Assembly (NCBI RefSeq): GCF_041146395.1
Contig: NC_090984.1
Span: 88,485,114 to 88,549,113 of the forward strand
Direction of reading: 5' to 3'
Length of the DNA stretch: 64,000 nt
Source: Eulemur rufifrons
Lineage: Eukaryota > Chordata > Mammalia > Primates > Lemuridae
Part shown: positions 11,890 through 24,816 of the stretch, piece by piece
How positions within the stretch are numbered: position 1 is the first letter of the stretch
Layout: each line of letters starts with the position of its first letter
Program-made: the position numbers and the translations under genes
The notes under the pieces: generated by a model
What the model saw: the letters and a program-made list of their open reading frames with translations, nothing else
Databases searched by the model: none
What the model was told of the DNA's origin: nothing

Positions 11890-12115
11890 AGTCATAAAAG
11901 CTGTCTATTGAGAAATTATCTTGTTTCAGGCATTCTATGCAGGTGCTTAAATCTGAAATGATGAAGATGTGGGAATATGATGGAATCTACATTATGAGAA
12001 AATTGAGGATCATAGGAGTTACCTATCCAAGGTCACAGATAGCGATTGGGCCAGGACTCAAACCCAGTGCTGCAAAACTCTGCAGTCCCTGATTTTTTGC
12101 AATGTTTTATGTTGC
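11890..12115 (+). mobile_element. MIR SINE
   Basis: Diverged MIR landmarks: 'tctattgagaaattatcttg', 'caggcattctatgcaggtgc', 'ttatgagaaaattgaggatc', 'ccaaggtcacagatagcgat' and 'ggactcaaacccagtgctgc'. It is collinear, with approximate edges. Confidence 0.72.
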
Positions 12116-12184
12116 CTCTGAATATCTTAATATAGAGGGGAAAAACATAAAAGCTTATCAGTAATACAAATTATATGTAAATTA

Positions 12185-12720
12185 TTCAATTACATCCAAA
12201 AAGCATTTATTGAGGATGTAAAGCACTGTTAGGTGTTTGAAGGAAATAGAAAAACTTCAATAGGATGAAGATTATTTATAACTTCTCTAGGAGATCTGCT
12301 CTAATATAATACAAATAAACACTATAATTGAGTTGGCAGAGAACTTTATTTCTGATTAGAGAGGATTAGAGAAGTTACCACAGATGATGTCCAGTATCTG
12401 TGTTTAGGGGGCCAAAGAGCATTTCAGCAGGTGGAAAACGGTGGGAAGAACACAGCTAAGGTACAGGTGCTTGATGTAGTATTGAGGGAGTAGTCTGAAG
12501 GGGCAGGTAGTCTGAAGGGCAAATATGAAGAGGTTTACTGACCACAGGAGCAGAGCCACATCATCGCTGTGAAAAGGGTCTTGGAAGACTGATAAAACAG
12601 AAAGGTTGAGCTGAATGAGATCATAGCAAAAATGCAGCAGTTTGGAAAGGTTTGGATGCAGAATGATTGTGAATCACAGAGTTGGGCCACAGCCAATTAA
12701 AGGGGTGTGGTAAGAAGGTG
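12185..12720 (+). repeat. Ancient interspersed-repeat-like segment (family uncertain)
   Basis: Begins 'aaaaagcatttattgaggat', then 'ggggccaaagagcatttcag', 'ggcaggtagtctgaagggc' and 'gagcagagccacatcatcg'. The order resembles a common ancient mammalian repeat (compare 48190-48540). The assignment is by overall pattern only. Confidence 0.35.
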
Positions 12721-13410
12721 TAGAAGTAGCCATTCCCAAGGTTCCAGACGGAACTGTTGAGTGATGATTAGATCGTTTCAGCGGGCTCAAAACTCCCCTT
12801 CCCAGCCTGATATAGTCCAGTTTTGAATCATTGCAAACCCTGCAGTCTGGTGGTAGGATTATGAAATGGCTTCACTAGAGTGGGGCCTGGTTGCTGGTGA
12901 CAGGCATGGTGGGGCGCAGCCTTGGCTTGGTGGTAGATGACTACTAAAGAATAAACCCCCAAATGTTGGAGTGTTCTCCCAGGGTAGTACCTTACCCCCA
13001 ACAGATCAAGGAAAGCCCTCTTGTAAAACATGGCCAAGAAACATCCATTTGTTTTGAATGCCCTACTAACGGTTCTGAAAGGATTTGATTGCTCCCTAGT
13101 CAAAGTCGTTTATTGAAGCCATGGAAACCTGGCTAAGAAAGACACGATGGAGGATTAACTCAGGTGTCTTTTGTGTTTTCAGCCACAGTATTTATTGTTA
13201 GTTTAACAGGGGCATGAAAGATAAATAAAAGCATACTAGTATTCTGGTAGAAACTAAAAGTAAAATGGCTGCTCAGGCAAGACTGTACTGTTTTACTGTT
13301 ATTCTGAACGGTAACATAATTAAATGTATTGTTTTATACTGCACACGTATATTAATAACTATGGCTATAACCTATTTAATTGTATAATTTACTATGGGTA
13401 CATTTTGGTT
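12721..13410. other. Unassigned sequence
   Basis: No recognised repeat. A 91-codon minus-strand frame at 12828-13103 shows no domain or splice support and is not called as a gene. Confidence 0.45.
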
Positions 13411-13641
13411 ATTTAAAGCTGTAGTCCCCAACCCCCGGGCCACGGATTGGTGCTAGTCTGTGGCCTGTTAGGATCCAGGCCACACAGCAGGAGGTGAGCG
13501 GCAGGTGAGCCAGCAAAGCTTCACCTGTATTTACAGCCGCTCCCCATCGCTTGCCATCCCCCCAACGCTGGTCCGTGGAAAAATTGTCTTCCATGAAACT
13601 GGTCCCTGGTGCCAAAAAGGTTGGGGACCGCTGATTTAAAG
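13411..13641 (-). mobile_element. MER1-type hAT element, internally deleted, with perfect TSD
   Basis: The body is 13419-13633 (215 bp), flanked by identical 8-bp duplications atttaaag at 13411-13418 and 13634-13641. The ends are MER1-like: 'gtccccaacccccgggccac' on one side, 'aaaattgtcttccatgaaac' and 'aaaaaggttggggaccgctg' on the other. It keeps both ends but lacks the internal inverted-repeat block present in the copy at 218-610, so it is a shorter deletion derivative mobilised in trans. Confidence 0.92.
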
Positions 13642-14112
13642 CATATTGGTTTTAAAATGTGCTTGTTCTTGTAACAATTTCTTAAAGTATTAAATACCAA
13701 CAAAAACATATAGTCACATGTTTTCATTCTAAAATTCCCACTGAGAAAGAAAGTTTACCCAAGTGCTACTGAGATTGAGATTTGCCCTGCTCTCTAAAGC
13801 GGAAGAGGCTGTGAGGAGGCAGATTCAAGTTGTTGAGAACACTGCTATGTTAAAGACAGGAATCCCTGCCTCAAACCATTGTCCCAGAGACATAGGAAAC
13901 ACTCAGGTGTTTCACCTTTCTTGATATTAGAATCTGACCTCCGCAAGAGAAGAATCGCAATCTTGCTAACAACTATGTTGTTTCCTTTCTGCCCCATGCT
14001 GTGCAAGGCAAAGGGGGCAGGAATCGGAAGGCAGAGTAGATGCTCTTCTTCCTTCTCCTGCTGCTGGTACTACCACAGACATGACCACCTCTGTGGCTTC
14101 TAGCTAAGATTT
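13642..14112. other. Unassigned sequence
   Basis: No gene or repeat is recognised. The longest frame here (13879-14103) has no identifiable domain. Confidence 0.45.
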
Positions 14113-14114
14113 GC

Positions 14115-14335
14115 TGGGAATTTCCTATTTGCTGGACCTCACTCTCAGCATTTAAATATATTAACTCATTTAATCTTTATAACAACCCTAGCAAGTAGCT
14201 ATTATTATCTCCATTTTATAGACAAAAAATCTGAAACACTGCAAGGATACATAACTAGCCCAAGTTTATAGAGTGGTAGAGTGTGAATGGTCTAACTCAA
14301 TCTCTTTTATCAGAAAATTAAAGTTTTAACTCTCA
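14115..14335 (+). mobile_element. MIR SINE
   Basis: Clear MIR core: 'attaactcatttaatcttta', 'taacaaccctagcaagtagc', 'tattattatctccattttat' and 'acataactagcccaagttta'. It is followed by the distal 'gtggtagagtgtgaatggtc' part. Confidence 0.85.
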
Positions 14336-15435
14336 CTCTTCTAAAAATATTCATTGAACATACTCCAACATGTAACTCCATAATAAAATTCCTTCTAGGG
14401 AGACTGAATAAATAACTGAGTTATGTGGCCAACTTTGACCCCCATATTTTTCTATCTCCAAAAATAGCATAATCCATCATTTTTTTTAAATAAGGAAGTT
14501 TATAGTCAGGAGCAAAGTAGAGTCATTTTTCTGCTTCCCTGACTATTTAGGAATGGGTCTCTTTTGTATAGTTCTCTAAAGGTATGTTAATAAAAAGAGG
14601 GAATTCACATTCCATGTCTGGAAATTTTCTTTCACTTTGTGTATCGGGTTTCTTTTGGGAGGACATTAAAGTAATTTGAATTCTTCTGACCCGCGTTCCA
14701 GTGTATGAGGAGGATATAAACAGCAAGATCCAGAAGGGTGTACTATTGTTTGCTTATGTTATATACCTTTTGCTTGGGGCAATGATATTTTGAGCCCTGG
14801 AGAAAGACTCTGAGATACAGCAGCAGCAGTTAGCAGTTAATACAAAAATTGATTTTCTGCAAAACTATTCTAATAGGACCCAAGAAGATGTTGAACTTTT
14901 TCTGCAGGTAAGAGATGAAGGTATGGTTATTTTCAGAGTCAGAAGACTGCTATCCATGCAGAGAAGTCAAGTAGTATAAAAGTCCCAAAAAATAACTTCC
15001 TTCATTGAAGCTAAATATAGTTTACCATAACAGGACATTTCATTTTAGCTGTGGACCAGGCAGGGAAGATGAGAGTAGGAACAAGGAAATCATGGAGACT
15101 GGGAAGAAAGAAGGTAGCAGATGATGGGGAAGTGGAAGGAGGCGAAAGTCAGAGAAGGGACAAGGTACAACCCAACCACTAGATGAGTATGAAAACTGAT
15201 AGTATTCTGATTGAAGTGATCCTGAAAATTTGCTTTTACCATTGTTCCACATAAAATTTAGAAAGGTGTTCTGAAAGGGAGATAAAATGGCAGAAAAAAT
15301 GGCTTATTTTCCTTTTGCTTTTTTCAGAGATTGCCATGCTGTAAGTTCTAGACACATTGTCCTTAAACTTTTTCTTATGATATCTTTTGTAATAGAGAAC
15401 ATTTAATTCTAATGTAATCATTCTTATTACTCTTT
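14336..15435. other. Unassigned sequence
   Basis: About 1.1 kb of AT-rich DNA. I see no gene, no recognised repeat and no promoter-like CpG cluster. Confidence 0.5.
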
Positions 15436-15439
15436 TTCT

Positions 15440-16015
15440 TTAGGGTTTGTACAACTTATGCCAGTCTTACCCAAATCTGTCATAAGACATTTCCTTAAAC
15501 TTTCTTATAAATGTTTTACAATTTTGCTTTTTGTACATTTAAATCATTAATACACCTAGATAGTGTGTGTGTGTGTGTGTGTGTGTGTGTACATGTAAAG
15601 CAGGATCTAATTTTGGATATTGTTCCATATGGAGGGTCAGTTATTCCAGAGCAATGTGTTGATTGATTCATCATTTCTCCATTCATTTTTAATGTTATCT
15701 ATGTCATATTCCAAATTCTCATATGTACATAAATCTGATTCTGGGCTTTTGATTCTGTTCCATTCTGTTTGAATTACAGTAGCCTTGCAATAAGTCCTGA
15801 AATAAATGTTTTTACTGTTTTGTATGAATTTCATGATTTGCTTATCAAATTCCATGATATACTCTGCTCAATGAAAATTTTTTTAACTTGGGGAGAATTA
15901 TTATGTGATGATATTGTATTCTTATGCACAAGTTATTTCTCCATTTTTATTTAGGGCTTCATTTATGTGTTTCTAAGTTTTTAAATAAAGATCTATAGTA
16001 TTTTCCATTAACATC
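15440..16015 (-). mobile_element. Old L1 ORF2 fragment (minus strand)
   Basis: Reverse-complement L1 ORF2 landmarks: 'ttttgctttttgtacattta', 'ggatctaattttggatattg', 'tccatatggagggtcagtta', 'cccatatgtac'-like 'tctcatatgtacataaatct' and 'tgattctgttccattctgtt'. Many frame breaks. It contains the (GT)n tract at 15563-15590 and resumes after an unrelated segment at about 16546. Confidence 0.75.
15563..15597 (+). repeat. (GT)n microsatellite inside L1
   Basis: Fourteen GT units at 15563-15590, continued by acatgta, give 35 bp of strict purine-pyrimidine alternation. Confidence 0.95.
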
Positions 16016-16545
<530 letters not shown>

Positions 16546-16836
16546 CTGATGCATTAATGCCAATTCTAATAGTTTGTGTATGCTCTTATATTTTCTAAGT
16601 AATAATTATATTGTATATGGATAATGGCTTTTCTTTTGAAAAACTTGATTATACCATTTTTTTTTTGGTCTCATTTCATTGACTTCAATATGATGTCAAA
16701 TAAAAATGGTGATAGTTGGCATCTCTATCCTGTTTCTGACTTTTGCCATTAGTGCTGGGGTTTGATGGAGGTAATGATAGATATTCATTACAATGCTATT
16801 CTTTATTCTACTCCCAATTATCATGAGGTTTTTTAA
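16546..16836 (-). mobile_element. Old L1 ORF2 fragment (continuation, minus strand)
   Basis: Reverse-strand ORF2 features: 'aaaaacttgattataccatt', 'tatgatgtcaaataaaaatg', 'gtgatagttggcatctctat' and 'cctgtttctgacttttgcca'. It is likely the same element as 15440-16015. Confidence 0.7.
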
Positions 16837-17460
16837 AATCAACTTTATGGAGGTATAATTTTTATAAAATAAAATGCACTATTTTAAGTGTATAGTTTAA
16901 TGTATATTGAAAATCTATATACCAATGTACAAAATCAAAATATAGAGCATACACATTATCCCCCAAAATCTTTCTCAGGTTTTTCTAAAATTACTACCAG
17001 GCTGGGCATGGTGGCTCACACCCATAATCCTAGCACTCTGGGAGGCTGAGGTGGGAGAATCACTTGATATCAGGAGTTTGAGACCAGCCTGAACAACAGC
17101 GAGACCCCCATCTCTACAAAAAATAGTAAAAAAATTAGCTGGGTGTGGTGAGCACCTGTAGTCCCAGCTACTCGGGAGGCTGAAGCAGGAGGATCCCTTG
17201 AGCCCAGAAATTTGAGGTTGCAGTGAGCTATGATGACACCATTATACTCTACTCAGAGCAACAGAGTAGACTCTGTTTCAAAAATAAACAAAAAATTAAA
17301 GTAAAAAAAAAAAAAAATCACCACTACTGCCACTAGACCCACTGATCCACAAGCAACCACTGATCCACTTTTAGTTGCTATAATTTTGTGTTTTTAGAAT
17401 TTCATATAAATGCAATCATATATTATGTAGAATCATATCATATATAGTCTTTTTTTCCCA
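16837..17460 (-). mobile_element. Old L1 3' UTR-type fragment (split by an Alu)
   Basis: Reads as the reverse of an old L1 3' region: 'tttatggaggtataattttt', 'actattttaagtgtatagtt', 'ccactagacccactgatcc' and 'tttcatataaatgcaatcat'. The two halves, 16837-16999 and 17318-17460, are separated by the Alu at 17000. Confidence 0.6.
17000..17317 (+). mobile_element. Alu SINE, diverged copy
   Basis: Starts ggctgggcatggtggctcac and ends in a broken A-rich tail (aaaataaacaaaaaattaaa). The linker is simple, without the expanded strepsirrhine insertion, and the right arm reads 'agtgagctatgatgacacca'. This suggests an older Alu (AluJ-like). CpGs are mostly decayed and no clean target duplication is visible. 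Confidence 0.92.
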
Positions 17461-17489
17461 CCATTATTTATTTATTTATTTTGCACATT

Positions 17490-18095
17490 GTAACCAATTT
17501 GATAAAAATAGAATAGAAAGGAAGGAAGCCTAAGTATTGTTAAGGAGGAGGAAAAAGCTATTATTATTTGCAGATAGGAATGCATCTATAGAAGACCCAA
17601 AGGAGTAAAATTAAAAAAAAAAAAAAAAAAGAATTAATGAGCTCAGTAAAGTGGCTGAATACATAATAAATACATAAAAATCAACAGCTTGTTTTTATAA
17701 CATTAAAAACAAATTATAAAATTTCATGAAAACTGGGATCCTGATTAAAATAGCAGAAAAAATACAAAATGCCTATAAACAACCTTAATAAAATTGAACA
17801 ACATATTTGGAGAAAACTATAAAATTATAAAATTTATGGAGAATTATAAAAGAAAACTTGGATAGAATACATTAAAGGTGTCAATTCTTTACAATTGATT
17901 GCTCTATTTAATGTTATTTAATTCAATGTGATATTTTCATAAGTTGAAAAAAAATGATTCCTACTTTCACTTGAAAGAATAAACAGGCAATAATTGCACT
18001 GAGTTAGGGAAGGAATATTAGATTATTAGATATTAAAATTCAGAAAACTTCAGTAATTAAAAGTGTGATATTTGTGCAAGAATAAATCAGGTACT
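17490..18095 (+). mobile_element. Old L1 ORF2 fragment, left half (split by a minus-strand L1)
   Basis: Plus-strand ORF2 landmarks: 'atttgcagataggaatgcat', 'gaagacccaaaggagt', 'aatcaacagcttgttttta', 'aataaaattgaacaacatat', 'aaacaggcaataattgcact' and 'gcaagaataaatcag'. It has an A-run at 17613-17630. It is continued in the same orientation beyond 19710. About 60 bp (18096-18160) between it and the inserted L1 are unassigned. Confidence 0.75.
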
Positions 18096-18161
18096 CTTAC
18101 TATGAACCATCACGGCATTCTTGATATATTTTCTCCATAGCTGTTAGAAATAATAAATAAA

Positions 18162-19710
18162 TTTTTTATTTCAAAGTATTATGGGTATACAAATGTTTTT
18201 GGTTACATATATCGATTTTGTTATGCTTGAGTTAGAGTTATAAGTGTGCCCATCACCCAGTGTTCATTGTACCTGTTAGCTAGGTTTTTGCCTATTCCCC
18301 CCTCCTCCCCACTGCTTGATTTCCACCGTGTTTGACTTCCCTCTGTACACATATGTGCTCATCGGTAGGTTCCAATTTAATAGTGAGTACATATGGTGTT
18401 TGTTTTTCCATTATTTAGATACTTCAGTTAGGAGAAGGGTCTCCAGGCCCATCCAAATTATTGCAAAAGTCCTTAATTCATCCTTCTTTGTGGCTGCATA
18501 GTATTCCATCGTATACATATACCACATTTTGTTAATCCACTCATGTATTGATGGGCACTTGGGTTGATTCCACATCTTTGCAATCATGAATTGTGCTGCA
18601 ATAACCATTCACACACAGGTATATTTTTTATAAAAATTATTTCTTTTCCTTTAGGAAATACCCTGTAGTGGGATTGCTGGATCAAATGGTAAGTCCATTT
18701 TTAGTTCTTTGAAGAACCTCCATACTGTTTTCCATAGAGGTTGTATTAATTTGCAGTCCCATCAACAGTGTATAAGTATTCCTTTCTCTCTGGATCCATG
18801 GCAGCATCTGTTGGTTTTGGACTTTTTAATAAAAGCCATTCTAACTGGGATAGGATGATATCTCATTGTGGTTTTGATTTGCATTTCCCTGATGATTAGT
18901 TATGTTGAACATTTTGTTGTAAGTGTATAGGCCATTTGTCTATCTTCTTTTGAAAAGCTTCTGTTTATGTCTTTTGCCTACTTGTTAATGGGATTGTTTG
19001 GTTTTTCCTTACTGGTTTGCCTGAGTTCTTTGTAGATTCTGGTTATTAGCCCTTATTGGATGTATAGCTTGTGACTATTTTCTCTCATTCTGTAGGTTGT
19101 CTATTTGCTCTGTGGATTATTTCCTTAGCCATGCAAAGCCTTTTAATTTAATCAAGTGCCATTTATTTATTTTTGTTGTTGCTGTGATTGCCATTGGGGT
19201 CTTCTTCATAAATTCTTTGCCTAGGCAAATATCTAGAACAGTTTTTCTAACATTTTCTTCTAGAATTCTTATGGTTTCATGCTTTACATTTAAGTCTTTC
19301 ATCTATTTTGAATTAATTTTTGTGAGTGGTAAGAGGTATGGATCCTATTTCATTCTTCTGCATGTGGCTATCCAATTTTCCCAGCACCATTTATTGAATA
19401 GGGATTCTTTGCCCCACTGTATATTGTTGTCTGTTTTGTCAAAGATCAGTTGGTTGTATATGGATGGTTTTATCTCTGGGTTCTCTATTCTGATCCATTG
19501 GTCTATGTCTCTGTTTTTGTGCCAGTACTATGCTGTTTTGGTTATTATGGCCTTGTAGTATAGCTTAAAGTCTGGTAAAGTGATGCCTCCAGATTTGTTC
19601 CTTTTGCTTAACTCAAATGTTTCTTTGTTGACTTTTCTGTCTTGATGATCTATCTAGTGCTGTGAATGGGGTATTGAAGTCCTCCACTATTAAAGTGCTG
19701 CTGTCTATCT
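18162..19710 (-). mobile_element. L1 LINE 3' end, minus strand, inserted in older L1
   Basis: Read on the minus strand: poly-A end at about 18162, then a 3' UTR with the 'ttatgggtatacaaatgttt' and 'gtgcccatcacccagtgttc' complement, then the ORF2 C-terminal region ('ggctgcatagtattccatcg', 'agtgggattgctggatcaaa', 'tttgcatttccctgatgatt', 'cagcaccatttattgaatag'). A break at about 19610 joins a part of ORF2 far upstream ('tttctttgttgacttttctg', 'ggggtattgaagtcctccac'). It is 5' truncated and internally deleted. ORF2 is broken by many stops, so it is not active. Open frames on the plus strand here, up to 153 codons, are antisense to ORF2. Confidence 0.88.
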
Positions 19711-20720
<1,010 letters not shown>

Positions 20721-21384
20721 AGTTGTACATATGTTAGGATATGGAGAGGAAAGACATAGAGAAAGTGGATTCTGTAGCTCAGTACTTTTAAGTCAAGATC
20801 ATTTGAAAATCCATCTTCAGCCTACTCATAAGCTAGATACCATAATCATGTAAATAATAATTTAATTCCAAGAGCAATTGTTAAACTTAACATTCTTTCT
20901 GTGTTTTCATTTGTGGTACAGATGTCCAACTTTCTTACAATGATATTTCCAGATTCATGTACTTGTATATTTTTCATACCAGTTTTATGGTGCAATGTCT
21001 TCCAAAGTCAAAGAAGCTCATCTATTTATTACCTTTTTAAAATCAAAGAATGATTATTGTGCATATGCAATGTTATTTAATATATAAACGTAGAGGAGCT
21101 TTAACCATCTAGTTCAGAGTAACTGCCTCAGTCAGTTGAGTTCATACTGACATCTGGAGGCCAAGTCTTAGCACTACATAAGGGCTAGTGCACATTTCAT
21201 AGCCTAGCAAAGTAATGAGTGCCACCATCCCGCTTTAAAGTTAGTAAAACATCTGAAACATTTAAAAAAATCAAAAAGGAGCCTTAAAAAGTATGTTTTG
21301 AATGTTTTTTGTATCTTCTACATAGAGCTCTGTTGCTGGAAATTTGAGTGTTAATCAGGGAAAAGAATAACAGTAACAATGATG
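20721..21384. other. Unassigned sequence
   Basis: No gene or repeat is recognised between the L1 remnant and the MIR. Confidence 0.45.
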
Positions 21385-21620
21385 AACACTTACCGAACGC
21401 CTGACAGATGTCCGGCAGCACACTGGTGCTTCCCTTGTGGCAACTCATTCAACCTTCAGACCACCCTATCGGATAGGGACTACTATTATACCTACTCTAC
21501 GGTTGAAACAAAGGTTCAGAGTGCTTCGTAATGTCTTAAAGTCACTTAACTAGTCTTGGTGGAACAGAACTTGAACCCAAATCTGTGTGACCCCAATCTC
21601 CAGGGCCAGTGCTCTTGGAC
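21385..21620 (+). mobile_element. MIR SINE
   Basis: Landmarks in order: 'gatgaacacttaccgaacgc', 'ggcaactcattcaaccttc', 'actactattatacctactct', 'aagtcacttaactagtcttg' and 'gaacttgaacccaaatctgt', then 'gccagtgctctt'. Confidence 0.8.
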
Positions 21621-23666
21621 ATGGACTCAGTTCACACTGTTGCAGAGATGCTTCTTCAGCAAGGATCGTGCTACAGACTCAAAGGAAATTCCTGCGAAGG
21701 ATAAACATTCTGGGTCACTCCCACAAAAAACCAAGGTATATAACTTCCTAAGTCATAAACACTTAAAATACACCATCAAAAAAAATGTCACTTAGAAAGA
21801 GAGTTGGCAGGAGGGGGAAGGAGTTTCTAAGAAATAATATCACCATTTGCCAAAATTAAGTCCAAGGTCTATTTTTGACTTAATTTCTTGGGTCAGTTGA
21901 GTTGAGCCCACTCCTATGCAGGTGGAGACCTGAAGGATGTCTGAAGGGCCTCAAATGTGGCTCTCCAAATGGGATATACTGATGACCCCGAAAGATGAAG
22001 ACCTTTTTTAAGCTTGTGTCCTATTAACTGACTGCCCAGGCTCATCACATTTTATGACTAAATAATTTTTATGGATGTTATAATTATCTTTTAAACAACA
22101 TAATTATATTGTACTATATTTTTCATTAGACATGTTAATTCTTTACATGTATACATATTATATTTCAGCTGTTATAACTCTATTTTGGCCTTTAAAATTT
22201 TTTAAATAAACTAGAGCCTTCAAAGATGAAAGGGGTCCAGGTCTATGTTGCCTTTTTAAATGCCCAAGATGGACAGCTCTATAATTCCACAACAGCGCTT
22301 GGAATGTTTAGCCAAGAACGTGTTAATCTTTGCTTTCAGGACCCTCTTCTTAAATCCAGCCTTCCTTTCTAGGAATGAGTTTCTCTAAAGTATCAGGAGA
22401 CCTTTGTTGGTAAATCACACCACTTCAAAAGCTAAACGCACAGTTGAAGATAATATCTAAGAAATTAGAAGACACTGTGTTTGGAAGGTGGCTGATTAAG
22501 TAACGAACTTCACACAGAGCATTTGGTCTAGTGTGATTCCTGTGCTTGCCTAACGGGACTTAGCTGACTTCAGTGTTTCCCAATGATTTAATACTCCCAA
22601 TAATGAGGGCATGCATTGATTTTTTTAGAAAAGGAAAAATGTTTTTCTTATATTAAGGTGGTAACAATGAATATACATCTGAAAAGAGGGAAAAGTAATG
22701 GATTTTTTCAATCAAAACTTGTTGTAGAACTGGCAAATGTCAGCAGGCACAATGTTTTCTCTCTTCCTGTTCCTAGCCATATGCCCAGAGATCATAAACG
22801 ATGGGGGTAATTCTTACACTTCATCCCTCCAAGTTTTCCTGCTACAAACTCATCAGCTCAATCTGTTGATGGTAGCAGTCTGGCAAGAGCTGGTATCTGT
22901 CTACCACTTGGGAGAGAAAGGAAGATCTGCTAGGACTAAGATTGTCCGCTTCTCATTATCGACAGTTTCTGTAAACCAATTAAAGACACTTATTTCAAAG
23001 CCCTTTATGTCTCCTCTCCTAGGCAATGTAATCTGCTATTATCATTATTACTTACATGAGAACCAAGTGTAATAGGTGGTAATTAGGGTAGAATTTATCC
23101 AAGCTGAAAAGCTTAAGTAACCCTTGACTTCTTGCATTCCTTCACTCATACCCACACAACATCTCCCACAAAAAATGGAATACTAAGGAGCCAACACCTA
23201 TTTTGTCTCTTGCTTACACTATCACAGTAATAGAAAAGTCTTTGCTATTTTCAGTGTGTCCTATTGTACTAATTAACCACCTCGATACCTGGAAGCTCAA
23301 CAAAATCGGCGTTTGGAAGAGGCACAAACGTAAAAAAATCAGTCTGTTGGCCTGACATTTTACCATGCTCCCAGGACTCTGCTGAGAAAGCAGCAGGAGG
23401 ATGAGCGGCTGCAACGCAGGAGAAATCACGTCTTTACATATTCCCACTATGCTCAGATTCGGGGTCCTGCCAGAGTCGAGCCCAAAAGTTAACCAAAGCT
23501 ACCAGGAACTGCAGCTCAGGTAACTCTCAGCTCAAATACTGACAATATCAGAGATTCGGCCCTTAGAGGCAGCAATGCACGCAGTTGAGGGTTGAGCTAA
23601 TCAGGGCTGAATTCAATTTATTTAAAGCTGTGACCCTATCCCAGATCAATTCATTACCTGTAGAAG
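21621..23666. other. Unassigned sequence
   Basis: About 2 kb with no recognised gene or repeat. Overlapping short frames at 22616-23072 (64 and 111 codons) share sequence in two frames and show no domain. Confidence 0.45.
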
Positions 23667-24220
23667 TATGAGGTCTGTCCGGAAGGTATCCAGCCATTGT
23701 TAATATAAGGAGAATGGTTAGCGCGACATTGATGTGACCCGACAGCCAAGGAGAGCGGGCTGGGATGCGCATGCGTGAACAATGACGCCCTCACTGTACT
23801 GTCAGTGGGGCGCTAGATGCCGTTGAGCGAGCCATGTAGTACTGTGTTGCCGTCGCATTCAAAATGACTGAGCCACTAGAGCAACGAATCTGCATCAAAT
23901 TTTGCATTAAGCTTGAACATTCCCGTGAGGAAACTATTCAGATACTTGCGAAGGCTTTCGGGGAAGATGCAATAAGTGCAGCACAAATAAAAGTGTGGCA
24001 CAAACACTTCAAAGATCATTGAGAATCTGTGGAAAGTGATCCACGTTCTGGAAGGCCTGCAACTAGCAGAACACCTGAGACTATTGAACATGTACAGGTT
24101 AGGTTAAAAGATGCTGGAAGAACTGTATGAGGTCCCAAGGTGCCACTTCAAGGGGACTGAGGTATCACTGTCCTGTGTACAACATTTCTTGCATCTTGTA
24201 TCATCTTCAATAAATGTGTC
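23667..24220 (+). mobile_element. Internally deleted mariner-family (Tc1/mariner) DNA transposon, 3' end missing
   Basis: A TA target dinucleotide at 23667-23668 is followed by a terminal repeat starting tgaggtctgtccggaaggta. A CpG-rich leader follows, then a start codon at 23864. The first about 88 codons encode the mariner N-terminal DNA-binding region: early 'EQRICIKFC', then 'QIKVWHKHFKD', then the linker motif 'SDPRSGRPATS'. An in-frame TGA replaces codon 53 (24020-24022) and another stop follows at 24128. The catalytic DDD domain is absent. From about 24131 the sequence jumps to what looks like the 3' end of the gene ('acttcaaggggactgag') and 3' UTR ('cttcaataaatgtgtct'). The distal terminal repeat is not present, because the sequence passes directly into MER1 at about 24221. 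Confidence 0.9.
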
Positions 24221-24332
24221 TAGGGACCGGCCACAGAGCTCCACCACCTTCCCCCCAACGCCCTCCCCACCATCCGTGGAAAAACTGTCTTCCACAACAC
24301 TGGTCTCTGGCCAAAAAGGTTGGGGACCGCTG
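24221..24332 (-). mobile_element. Truncated MER1-type hAT fragment abutting the mariner
   Basis: The right end is intact ('gtggaaaaactgtcttccac', 'ccaaaaaggttggggaccgc', ending ctg at 24332). The other end starts inside the element ('agggaccggccacagagctc'), and the middle is deleted. No 8-bp duplication pairs with the flank caaataga, consistent with loss of one edge at the mariner junction. Confidence 0.82.
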
Positions 24333-24381
24333 CAAATAGAGGATTGCTGGGAGAAATAAGTCAAATCCAAGAATATTCACT

Positions 24382-24404
24382 GACCACCACTAGGGGGGGT
24401 GGTC
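24382..24404. promoter_or_regulatory. G-rich palindrome with a CTCF-like core (candidate)
   Basis: gaccacc and ggtggtc form 7-bp arms around actaggggg. The same bases include ccactagggggg, which resembles the CTCF core (CCASYAGRKGGCA) except at its 3' end. The match is imperfect, so binding is only a possibility. Confidence 0.3.
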
Positions 24405-24490
24405 AAATACAGTCATACCTAAGAGAAATTGCAAGTTTGGTTCCAGACCACCATGGTAAAGCTAATATAGCAATAAAGCTACTCAAATGA

Positions 24491-24816
<326 letters not shown>

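Noticed and set aside
12828..13103. 91-codon minus-strand frame as a possible exon or pseudogene
   Set aside because: No homology that I recognise and no clear splice sites.
19097..19558. Longest open frame in the window (153 codons, plus strand)
   Set aside because: It lies antisense to a minus-strand L1 ORF2 remnant and has no domain of its own.
23864..24130. Mariner transposase as an intact or domesticated gene
   Set aside because: It has an in-frame stop at codon 53, a second stop at 24128 and no catalytic domain.
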